From NCBI GenBank assembly GCA_007922195.1, contig ML682123.1, forward strand, positions 62,001 to 126,000: a stretch of DNA of 64,000 nucleotides, given 5' to 3'. The translations under genes and the position numbers were made by a program. The notes under the pieces are model-generated. The model was not told where the DNA came from and made no database searches. It worked only from the letters and a program-made list of their open reading frames with translations. Each line of letters opens with the position of its first letter. Position 1 is the stretch's first letter. Positions 55,074 through 64,000 of this stretch are shown here, piece after piece. The stretch is from Podocnemis expansa. Its lineage: Eukaryota > Chordata > Testudines > Podocnemididae.

Positions 55074-56902
55074 TCATTCCTGATTGGGAGGTGCAGAGAC
55101 AGGCCTACCTGATGCCTCATCCCTCTCATGAGCTGCTAATCTGGCCATGAGTTCCACCTTGGACAACCCATCAATGGCCTTAGGGTCCTCAAACCTAATC
55201 AGCTTTTTCCAAATGAGCTTTCGCAACTGCCTATTGTCCAGATTCTCTTGAAAGCTCTTTCTGGGGCGCTCGTCTCTCTCCGGTCCATCCCAGCCAGACC
55301 TTGCCATGCCTTCCTTGTTTCCCACAAACTCTCGGGAAACCCTAACTGATTTCTTTTGACCCTTGTTACTGTCCCTGCTATCCTTTTCCTTGATAGCCCT
55401 CATTGGTCTGCCCTCACGATTCTGTGGACCTTTCCCATCGGAATCCCTGCACTCTTTCCTGCACTCAGGACTCCCCCTGGCAGGAAAAGCTTCCCTCTGG
55501 AGCTCCTACGCCTCTCTCATGTGTACCTTCACCTCGTCCAGAGTCACAACATTCGGATCTAAAGTCCCCATTGCTATACGAAGGGTTGGGAGAAGACCCT
55601 TCAGCAATTCCCTCAGGAACTGGGGAGAATCCGTATCTAGGCTGCCTGCCATGAGATACAACAGTCGTTTACAACCTAGGTAACTCTCAGGCCTCTCATC
55701 AGGCTGCTGTCTCTCAGTGTAAAATCTGCCATTTACACTTTCCCCAGGAAGATAAAAATCAAAGATCCCAAGGAACAATTCAAAAACATCATTAACACCC
55801 ACTGTCTGAATGTTAGTGGGCAAGGCTCCAAAATCCTTGGGGGACATACACTTTTGGGCTAGCACCATTACGTCCTCAAGAGTTATGTCTTTCAAATCCC
55901 CCACTTGGGACAGCCATCCTACAACTGTGTTCCTATTCAAGGGACCTATAATCTTCCCCACAGCCCTAGCCTGCTCAGGAGTGTACGCCTTAGTCACTCT
56001 CCTGACCTCATCTGGCTGCCCGTCCCCATGCTGGACGGTGGTGCTTATAATAGGGCGCGCTGGCACTGAGGCTTCTTACCACACAGGAGGGGGAGGACGA
56101 GGAAAAGGGGGTGAGTGAGAAGGTGGCAGAGGTGCCTCCCTGTCTCCTCTTTTCGATCTGTCACTGCCACGAGACCCAGCATTCCAAAGGTCTCTGGCTG
56201 ACCCAGAGCTGAGTCACAATCAGGGAATGATGAACTCCCTGAGCCATCACTCTCAAGCCTCCTCCTGACACTCCTGGAAATGCCTCTCACCTACCGCAAC
56301 TCCTGGTACAGGGACTCTATCTTTCTCTGACAGGAGACATGACTCTCCTTTCCTCAGAGGTCCTTGCGGACCTCTCTGAGCATCCAGAACACTGCCGCGT
56401 TTGCCTCATCTAGCTCCCATGCAGCCTTTTTCAATTCCCAGTCCCGGATCTCTAACTCATCAGACCGCTCCATCACTTTGTCCTCCAATCTATTAATGTG
56501 GGAGGTTTTGTTGGTCAATTCCACCTCCCACTTTCTCTCCTTATGCAAAAACTCCTGCTCTGCTTCTTCCTCAGCCTCTGCCAAATCCTTCAAAGCCCTC
56601 TCCTTATCTCTGAGGTCTGACCTAAGGGATCCTATTTGAGCCTCCTGCTCCTGTACCACTCCTGACAATGTCACAGCAACCTCATGGAGCCCATACCAAA
56701 GGGCTCGCTTCCTTTCCTTTCTCCATGGTTTTGAAGCCACAAATGTCTCCCATCTGTCACATAGGGTGGTGTCAGCACCTGTACCAACAAACAGGCCTTT
56801 CTGCCAGGGGTTCTTACCCTTACCAAACTCCTCTAAGCTATCCAAAAGGATGGTCTTTTTCTCCTGCTTCAGCCAGTCGCTCTCACCAAAGATTCTAGCC
56901 AT
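55074..56902 (-). pseudogene. Retroelement gag (coiled coil and capsid, no zinc knuckle)
   Basis: ATG at 56,902 (minus), about 70 bp after the LTR end, starts MARIFGESDWLKQEKK. Residues about 85-170 form a charged coiled coil (LRDKERALKDLAEAEEEAEQ). The capsid part (55,506-56,066) has GWLSQVGDLKDITLEDV, DVFELFLGIFDFYLPGE, ERPESYLGCKRLLYL and LLKGLLPTLRIAMG. A basic tail (KEKDSRDSNKGQKKSVRVSR) follows, up to 55,074. No CxxCxxxxHxxxxC was found in any frame of the tail. Stops at about 56,351, 56,288, 56,066, 55,505 and 55,074 separate the segments. Confidence 0.72.
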
Positions 56903-56953
56903 GCTGGCACTATTTTATTCCACCACAGGCTATCAAAAAAGGGGTTCAACACC

Positions 56954-56971
56954 TCCTTTCCTGGCTCGCCA
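56954..56971 (-). other. Primer-binding-site-like sequence
   Basis: TGGCGAGCCAGGAAAGGA on the minus strand begins with the invariant TGG five bases after the LTR end (CCACAACA-gtttt). I cannot name the tRNA from memory with confidence. Confidence 0.5.
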
Positions 56972-56975
56972 AAAC

Positions 56976-58575
56976 TGTTGTGGAAAAATGCTAATAATTC
57001 CAGAAATGGGTTCAAGACTGCTGAATACAAGCTACCCCTTGAGCCTCTATCAACTCATGCTTTGTATAGCCTGGTGGAATAAACACTCGGAGACAGAGGT
57101 TTCCAAAACAAACACTGTTTATTAAACAACCCCCCACCCCAGTTACAGTAACCAAACACACCCACCCAGTAGGCCAACGCCAAACCCCCAAACCTTAAAC
57201 TAGGAGAACAAGGAAAAGGGGAAGCAAGAGGACCTATATGCCCAACCGCCTGGGCTTCCCTTATGGTCTTGCTTCACCCTGCATGGGGCGTTGGCCTACA
57301 ACTCCTGCGCAGTCTTCAGCTGCAGGCACAGGCCGAGTCCCACCACTGCAAGGAGCCAGGCAGGGCTTGACTTGATCAGTGGCTCTCAAGCCACACCAAG
57401 CTCCTCCGACCATCTACTTCTGGGTCCAGGTCCAGCGTCCTCCAAGCATGGACCATCTGCTTCTGGACCACTAGTGGTCTAGTCCTGCAACTAGAGTCCA
57501 TTCACCCTAAGCAAAGTCCAGGGATCCCAGCCTCCCAGGGTAGAGCAGGGCCTTGAAACACAGTCCCAGGCTCCAAACCCAAGGCTCTCTGGACGAATCC
57601 CACTTCAGGGTCTCTCCCAAGCCGGTCCGCTGAGTGTCCCTCGACAATTCGTCCTCTATCTGCACTTGGGGCTTCCAGTGGCCAAGCCAGAGTCCTCACT
57701 TAGGAGAAGTCCCACTCAGTTCTCCTACGCTGCCTCTTGCAACTGAGGGCTTCCAGGTGCCTCAGTCCAAGTCCCAGCCACGGAGCAAGTCCACACACAC
57801 ACACTCCTCAGAGGTGTCCTCTCCAGTAGCAGGCGCTTAACCCAAACTAGCCAACCTGCCAGTCTTCTGGTCTTCAGGCTCTTCTCCAGCCCCAATCCAC
57901 AATGAAGCACCAGAAGGATTACCCACAAAGGAACAGGAACAGGAACCCCTCCTCCCAGCAGGCAACCTCTAATAAACTCTGTAGCCCATACAAACTGCCC
58001 AATCAGAGTGTAGCATTTTCCCACTGTGGAGGGTCCTACCAATCATTTAGCAGAGCGCACGGAAAGGTCCAGTAATAAACCACCTTCCCCCAATCACATT
58101 CAAAACCTTATGGAAGGTTCTTGCAGCCCTTCTGCCTCTCCAATCAAATGGCAGTCCTGAGAAAGGTCTTATGCTGCCAGGCAGACTCTGCTCCTGGCTG
58201 CTAAACAGACTCTAAACCAGGGGTGGCCAAACTTACGGAACTCAAGAGCCACACAAGTTGATTATTAAACCTTCAAGAGCCGCACTGAGGCATATAGCCA
58301 TATACTTTTACCTACTAAATTAATTTGCTGACATTCCTCCATGAGCCACACTTTTTCATTCAAGAGCCACATGCTGCTCCCGAGCCGCAGTTTGGCCACG
58401 CCTGCTCTAAACCCTGGCTGCCTGCCAATGTAACATGACTGTTACATTACTGGATTGTGCAACTCTACTGGTTAACATAACCAAGCCTGCTGAGGCTGGT
58501 TAGGTACACTTCTTAATGGCAACTTACCATTATAACAAGCAAAAATAAGGGGTATAACAGAAATTTACCCTAACA
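56976..58575 (-). repeat. 5' LTR of the retroelement (family A), 1.6 kb
   Basis: Minus-strand start TGTTAGGGTAAATTTC, end TTTTTCCACAACA; TG...CA borders. AATAAA at 57,118-57,123 (minus) precedes about 140 bp of R/U5. It contains the 187-bp hAT MITE at 58,218-58,404. It shares no clear similarity with the LTR at 50,260-50,733. The flanking 5-mers (ctgta here, caagc at the other end) do not match. Confidence 0.7.
58218..58404. mobile_element. 187-bp hAT-type MITE in the LTR
   Basis: Perfect 8-bp duplication ctctaaac at 58,210-58,217 and 58,405-58,412. Ends caggggtggccaaac and gtttggccacgcctg are inverted repeats with one difference. Best preserved of the three family copies in the window. Confidence 0.93.
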
Positions 58576-59117
58576 CTGTAAGAACAGCAATTTGAAGGAG
58601 AATCCAGTCAGCCTTCCTTCTTGGTACCTTGAATAAAAACCTCTTCAGTATTGTCCATGTGGCCTGGTCCTTTAGGAGGAACCCTTCCAGCTTTGCAACA
58701 CTAAACAGACAGAAAAATAAAAACCATCTCTGCTAGGGTCCTTGATTTCAAAAGGGCAAACTTTACAGAAAGAAGAGAACTAGTTAGGGAAAGAGACTGG
58801 ATTGAAGAACTCAAGGATCTGAACGTGGAGAAGGCTGGGAATAGTTTTAAAGCAAAGTTGCAGAAGCACTGTGAAGCCTGCATGCTGAGAAAAGGGAAGA
58901 AATTCATAGGAAAGTGTTGCAGACCTAGCTGGATGAACAAGCATCTCAGACAGGAGATTGAGAGAAAGCAAAAAGCCTACAAAGAATGGAAAATAGGAGG
59001 GATCAACAAGGAAACAGCTTAATGGGACTAAATAGAGGGGCCTGGATAGTCACCATCTATTAATATTATAGATATTGGTGCAAGAAATTGCAAGTCCACA
59101 ATAGCAAGGCTTTTCAG

Positions 59118-59525
59118 TTTCAGAAGGGGCAACCATATTAGTCTAGTTCAGTAAAACAAACAAGGAGTCCTGTGGCATTTAAAGACGAGCATTTTATTTA
59201 TTGAATGAGCTTTCATGGGAGAACATACCACTTCGTCAGACGCTTTGAAGATGGGGGAACTTACAGAATGGAAGAAAATAAATGCAGGGAAGTGTAAGTC
59301 ATGGGAACAGGTCACACTGTAACAGCAAATCAAAGCAGTTGTTAAGATTCAAACACTGGAGAACAGCATATAGGGGAAGGTGAGGTCAAATCACCTGTTG
59401 TAATAAGAGAAAATCTAAAGTCCTTATTAAGCCCTGAAGCAGTGCAATCAAACTTGCAAATAAATTTGGTCTCCGCATGAAAAGCTTCTCTTTTCAATGA
59501 CTCTGTCAGCTCAGGATTGTACTCT
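59118..59525 (-). mobile_element. Penelope-like element, 3' fragment in LINE
   Basis: The tail begins cagaaggggcaaccatattag and reaches tgttgtaataagag. It is preceded on the minus strand by coding ELTESLKREAFHAETKFICKFDCTASGLNKDF, the C-terminal part of a GIY-YIG domain as at 43,140-43,300. Confidence 0.75.
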
Positions 59526-59844
59526 ATGACTGGAGGATTGCTAAGGTAGCACCTGTTTGCAAGAAAGAGGAAAAAAGGACCCTGAAAATTACAGGCCATT
59601 ATTTTGACCTCCATTGTATGTCAGGCCATGAAACAAATTTTGAAAGAAAAATGATTAAGTACATAGCGATAAACAGTAGTTGGTGAATACAACATGCTTT
59701 TACAAAAGACAGATCATACCAGACTAACCTGATATCTTTCTTTGACATGATAACTGATTTTTCAGATAAAGTGAATGTGATACATCTAACGTACCTGGAT
59801 TTCAGTAAGGCATTTGACACATTTCCTCAAAGGAAATTATTAGT

Positions 59845-61393
59845 TCTTCTTCGAGACACACTCACATCATTCAGCATTAGGTGTCTGTGTGCTGCAGCTC
59901 ACGATTGGTCAGAAGCTTTTTAGCGCCAGCCTGACAGAGCGGGGTGAGTGGCCAACGCCCCCTCCAGCAGGCCCTGATCCTGATCCTCCTCAGTTTCTTT
60001 TTCCACCCTCAGCGATGGTTACAGAACAGCCCACTCCTTGCAATTACGCAAGCACCTGTCTATTCTGCCATGTATGAGCTGCCCATTCAGCTTCTAAGAT
60101 CTGTTTGTGGATATCATTCCACCGCAAGCCACTGCTCCTACTGAGCTTACGAGCTGGAAGACTGCTCCCAACCACCACCAATAATAGTAGGCTTCAAACC
60201 CTGTGCAACGTGCAGCAAGGCCTTCCCGAGGGTGACCCCCCACAAGAAGTGCCTAAGGTGCCTGGGTGAATCCCACCAGACTACCGAATGCTCCATTTGT
60301 TGGTCCTTTAAACTGAGGACCCTGAAAGACAGGGAGCAGAGGTGCCATGCATTGGCCCTGGGGCAAGCACAGGAGCCTATCCCTAGAGAATCAAGGTCTT
60401 TCTCGGAGCCGCCAGGCCCGCATGCCAGATCAGAACCACAGCCCTCTCAGCACTCCTCCCCTCAGGAGCACAAGATGACACGCTTCAGCATCCAACTCAG
60501 TGCCAAAGCACAGGCACCTCTCCAGGTCTCCCCAACCCATCCACTCTTGGGACCAGGGCCCATAAAAACATGATTGTGCAGCGAATACCATCCTTGATGT
60601 GCTCTCAGTGCCTTGATCTTGTTGAACCAGCCAAGACACTCAAGCATAAAAGTGTCAAACCCCACTACTGTGGAGGAACCAGGTTTATCCTTCCCTTTAT
60701 CCTCTGGGATGTGACAGTCACTCGTCATGCAGTGGGTAGATGAAGAGTGGCTTTTCTTTCATCTTCCTTGCTTGTTTAACCATATTTAGCAGTGAGAGAG
60801 TCCATAATGAGTTAAGATGGCCCCATACTAATACTTCAAGCCTCCCAGGGAGGGTGATAGACAACTGCTCACTGTTTTTCATCACACGGTGTTTTTCTTG
60901 GATAAAATCGAGGGTTAACAGTACACTCCCCTGTGTAGGATCGAAGGCCTACCATTCAGACTCCCTTCCATGCCTTCTCCTTTATAAGGGTAGCTGTGCC
61001 GAAGATGGGAAAACTCAACTCCATCCACCATCCAAAGTATGGCTAGTAGTCACCTAATACTGAATGATGCAAGCAGCGCTCAAAGAAGAATGGTGGGTTA
61101 CATACCAGTAACCATCCTTCTTCAAGATGGTCCACTCGCATACATTCAGGATCCTCCCGCCATCCCCACTACTCGGAGTTGGCAATTATAAGGGACTGAG
61201 GAGGATCAGGCTCGGGGCCATACATATAGCCACACGAGTGGCCAGAGGGGGTGATGGCCACCAACCCTGCTCTGACAGGCTAGGGCTAAAAGTTTCTGAC
61301 CAATCATGCACTGTGGCACGTAGACACCTAATACTGAATGTATGCAAGCAGCCCATCTCGAAGAAGGACAGTTACTGGTAAGTAACCGACTAT
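59845..61393 (+). mobile_element. DIRS element, internally deleted copy
   Basis: Left end cttcttcgagacacactcacatcattcagcattaggtgtct and right end agacacctaatactgaatgtatgcaagcagcccatctcgaagaag are inverted repeats. The gag-like Cys/His block FKPCATCSKAFPRVTPHKKCLRCLGESH lies at 60,190-60,290. RT, RNase H and recombinase are missing. An internal repeat of the end (61,060-61,150) marks the complementary region. It lies in the RT of the plus-strand LINE without an obvious duplication, as expected for tyrosine-recombinase insertion. Confidence 0.82.
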
Positions 61394-62401
61394 TTAATTG
61401 GAGAACATACAGATTAATTTGAGAGCTGAAAGGTGGGTAAGGAACTGTTTAAATGGATCACATTGAAAAGTGAACTGTCAGACAGCAGGAAGGTTACTAG
61501 TGGAGTTTCTCAGAGATTGCTTTTGGAACCAGTTTCATTTAATATTTTTATGTATGACCTTGGCACAAAAAGGGGGAGTGTGCTAGCCAAATTTGGGAAT
61601 GATACAAAACTGGAATTATTGCCAAAATGGAGGAGAACCTGAAGATCATATAAGAAGATCTGGATGACCTTGAAAGTTGGAGTATTAGAAAATGTAATGT
61701 AATGGATGTAATTTAGTAGTGGAAAGCACAAGGTCATGCACTTAGACTAACAATAAGAATTTTTGCTATAAGATGGGGATGCATCAGGTGACAATGATGG
61801 AGGAGGAAAAGGCCCTGGTGTATTGGTCAATCCAGGGTTTCCAGCCCTTTGTAAATTTACAGACAGTCCATAAAAAATATGCATATTTCCTGCTGTCTAT
61901 GAGTCAGTTATTAAAGGAAAATATCCATAAAGATCTCTCCCTCACTGAGCCAACACAGGGAGAGGAGCTGAGTTGAGCAGTTGGGTGCTGCCTGCTGGGT
62001 CCTAGTGCTGGAATAATTCCATTTCTGTGTATGCTGGGCTGCACAGGGCAGTGGCTCCCACCCTTTCCTCTGTCATGGCACAGCTTGAAACCTTTAATTA
62101 TTTTCAGGCACACCACTATATAGGGTCCAAATAAACTTATGAATATTCATGAGCCAATCCAGAAGTCTGAGTAGTTTTTCAAAAAAATCAGTGGTACACT
62201 TGCTCAGGCCTGAGAGCACACCCGTGTGCCATGGCACACTGATTGGGGAACACCAGCGCAGTACACATAGAAGTAGAAGACTGCCAACACTAGGACCCAG
62301 GAGGCAGCATCCAACTGCAGGGCACCACTTCAGCACCTGCATGGGTCTGATGCAGGGGTCAGGGAAGGGGGCAGGATCCAGAGAGATGGAGCCATGGAGC
62401 T

Positions 62402-63167
62402 TGTAGTAATCCTTGGGGAGGAAGGGGTTAACACTCTGGTCAGTGAGTCCCAGGACAGCCAATAGGAATGAAGTGCAGGTTTTTGAACTGGAGCAGCAGC
62501 GTTGCCTGGTCCTGTTTGGATGCAGCAGAGCTCCTGGAAGGATCAGGAGGAGGCCAGGTAGAAAGGCCTGAAGAAGAATCCAGCAACATCCTTACCAAAA
62601 ATAAGTTTGTTACTGAGCAGGTGTGAGTAGAACAGGGAATGTTTACTTAGACGTGGTCAGGGTATTTTCTTTGTTTTTGGATTTCTCTGTGCTGATCACA
62701 TGTACCCCCTCCCCCTACTTTGTAACTACCTAAGTTAAATCCCAGAGTAGCAACTCTCTGTGTTTTAATATTTTTTTTAATTAAAGATTTTACTTTTTAA
62801 GTAAGCTCTGGTTCTGGGTCCTGAAAAGCAAGAGGTTTGTATGCATGTGCCTCAGACTGCACAGCCAGCTACTAGAGGGAATTCTGTTCCATTTCCAGCT
62901 GATATTCCAGCTGGGGTTAGTCACTCTCCTGAGAGAGGAATAAAAGTGTTTGTGAGTACCTCACAGGAAGGTATTCCCAAGTGCACCTTCCTGGATTTCA
63001 AGAGGTTTTTTTGCATTTGGGTGGTGGCAGCGATACCACTCCAAGGCCAGGAATTGGAGGCCTTGGAGAGTTTTAAGATCAGGCTTTAAGGCCAGTGGCT
63101 TTTAAGGCCTGTTGCAGGCCCCCACCTTCTGCACTCAGAGTGCCAGAGCGGGGAAACAGCCTTGACA
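62402..63167 (+). mobile_element. Solo LTR with 5-bp duplication (second copy)
   Basis: TGTAGTAATCCTTGGGG to CCTTGACA, flanked by gagct on both sides (62,397-62,401 and 63,168-63,172). Homologous end to end with the inverted copy at 43,725-44,476. It carries an aattaaag/ttaaagatttta region near 62,780. Confidence 0.9.
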
Positions 63168-63198
63168 GAGCTGATGCTGGGGTTGTGGGGGGGGGGGG

Positions 63199-63298
63199 NN
63201 NNNNNNNNNNNNNNNNNNNNNNNNNNNNNNNNNNNNNNNNNNNNNNNNNNNNNNNNNNNNNNNNNNNNNNNNNNNNNNNNNNNNNNNNNNNNNNNNNN
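63199..63298. other. Assembly gap (100 N)
   Basis: Exactly 100 N directly after a run of at least 12 G. Length 100 is the usual placeholder for unknown size, so the element around it may be larger than it looks. Confidence 0.95.
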
Positions 63299-64000
63299 AT
63301 TGTGCAGCCAGTTTCCTGCCTCTGCACACTCCGCTGAGCCCATCTCCACGGGACAAATCACAGATCCTCCAACAGAGGCTGCTTCGACACCCAGAGAGCC
63401 TGGCTGAGCACCAGCAGGGCCTAGGCAACAAAGATGTTCAGAGGCCCCTCTATGCTTCCTGGGGGGGTGCCTGCAGTGTTGTGCCTGTAGCCCCAATCCT
63501 TCCTGTGGTGGGATCTTTGCAACCCCTCTCCCAGCTTTCCCTGTCACTGCCCACCATCCCAGAGCCAGCTTTCCTGCCTTTATCCTCCACCTGTCCCTCA
63601 CACCATTTCCCCCATCTCTACAGCCTGGCAACCCTACCTTTTCCCTGCTGCTGATAGTCTAATGTGATTATAATATCATACTATTACTTGTATTGTTCAC
63701 GGTATTTTTAGCGATGTCAGTAAAAAGTTTACTGGGTCAGTTAAAAAAAAAATTCAACTTCAGATCGTCATGTCAATAAAAACTAAAATGCCCGGTTGGT
63801 AACCCTGGATTGGTCACAGGATGACTATGAGCCAGCAGCGTGATATTGCCATGAAAAAGGCTAATGGAATCCTCCGATGTGTCAGACAACGTATTTCCAG
63901 TAGCCACACAGAAATGTTAAAACCATCATACAAGGAAGGTGCTGTTGAGGCCTTGTTATAGTTGTAGAAGAAAAGACCAGCAGAATCTCATTCAGCAGGA

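Larger units (their letters stand above)
50260..58575 (-). mobile_element. Env-less retroviral-type LTR element, 8.3 kb, minus strand
   Basis: Order on the minus strand: LTR (58,575-56,976), primer-binding-like TGG site, gag, aspartic protease, RT, RNase H, integrase (HHCC, DDE), polypurine tract, LTR (50,733-50,260). RT has YVDD and the integrase-before-LTR order of retroviruses and Ty3-type elements. There is only 14 bp between the integrase stop and the polypurine tract, so no env is present. The two LTRs are not homologous, and an unrelated-orientation LTR sits inside pol. In-frame stops and a frameshift make it inactive. Confidence 0.85.
61830..63808. mobile_element. About 2-kb hAT-like element with 8-bp duplication
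   Basis: Perfect 8-bp duplication attggtca at 61,822-61,829 and 63,809-63,816. Ends ccagggtttccagccc (from 61,832) and ggttggtaaccctgg are inverted repeats with mismatches. The LINE resumes in sequence after it. It contains the solo LTR at 62,402-63,167, a hAT-like MITE candidate at about 62,050-62,255, and the 100-N gap. No transposase was seen. Confidence 0.85.
58740..63950 (+). mobile_element. CR1-superfamily LINE ORF2, plus strand, dissected by three insertions
   Basis: Pieces in order on the plus strand: linker (KFIGKCCRPSWMNKHLRQEIERKQKAYKEWK-type, 58,760-59,022), a short piece to 59,117, RT start DWRIAKVAPVCKKEEK and LDFSKAFDT (59,525-59,844), RWVRNCLNG, SGVSQRLLLEPVSFNIFMYDL and LAKFGNDTKLE (61,394-61,829; FADD is FGND), KMGMHQVTMMEEEKAL, then HRMTMSQQRDIAMKKANGILRC at 63,810-63,950. 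The order is one continuous CR1/L2-type ORF2, similar to the piece at 5,495. It carries many lesions. Confidence 0.82.

Noticed and set aside
43725..63167. Inverted solo LTRs as the two ends of one 19-kb provirus
   Set aside because: They are in opposite orientation and each has its own 5-bp duplication, so they are separate insertions.

Overview
The window looks like one piece of a vertebrate nuclear genome, most likely a turtle. I infer this from the repeat mix: abundant CR1 LINEs (with the ORF1 esterase typical of sauropsid CR1), a MIR SINE, Penelope-like elements with a GIY-YIG domain, DIRS elements, PIF-Harbinger-type and hAT-type DNA transposons and MITEs, a Tx1-clade ORF1, and a retroviral-type LTR element. 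I saw no bacterial operon, rRNA, tRNA or CRISPR array. Almost all of the sequence is interspersed repeats at different stages of decay, and they are heavily nested.

Host coding content is small. Two exons at 6,837-6,925 and 7,149-7,523 (+), joined by a GT-AG intron in the same phase, encode the helical tail and a C-terminal membrane segment of a large GTPase of the atlastin/RNF112 type. A broken second copy lies at 28,480-29,395 (+). Sequence following these exons recurs at 1,130-1,850, 3,386-3,652, 7,745-8,470 and 29,520-29,660, which suggests a local tandem gene-family expansion later split up by transposons.

Layout. 1-9 kb: the GTPase-like locus, flank duplicates, Harbinger and Penelope remnants, and a T-rich degenerate array. 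11.4-27.9 kb: two long CR1 ORF2 copies on the minus strand (one split by a 1.87-kb element with 3-bp target duplications), a Tx1-like ORF1, two LTRs in inverted orientation and a CR1 ORF1. 28-33 kb: the GTPase pseudogene, a (TG)n tract with a gap, and unassigned sequence. 32.7-40.2 kb: a Harbinger element interrupted by a 6.2-kb DIRS element (gag, RT, RNase H, tyrosine recombinase, inverted terminal repeats). 42.8-44.9 kb: a Penelope-like element cut by a solo LTR with a perfect 5-bp duplication. 45.9-49.7 kb: nested DNA transposons. 50.3-58.6 kb: a minus-strand LTR retroelement (LTR, PBS, gag, protease, RT, RNase H, integrase, polypurine tract, LTR) without a visible env or NC zinc knuckle and with two unlike LTRs. 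58.7-64 kb: a plus-strand LINE ORF2 opened by a Penelope fragment, a DIRS copy and a 2-kb hAT-like element that itself holds a solo LTR and a 100-N gap.

The elements do not work together as a pathway. Their nesting gives a relative insertion chronology, and exact target-site duplications can be read for many of them. No element appears able to move by itself: every large ORF carries stops, frameshifts, insertions or substitutions at catalytic residues.
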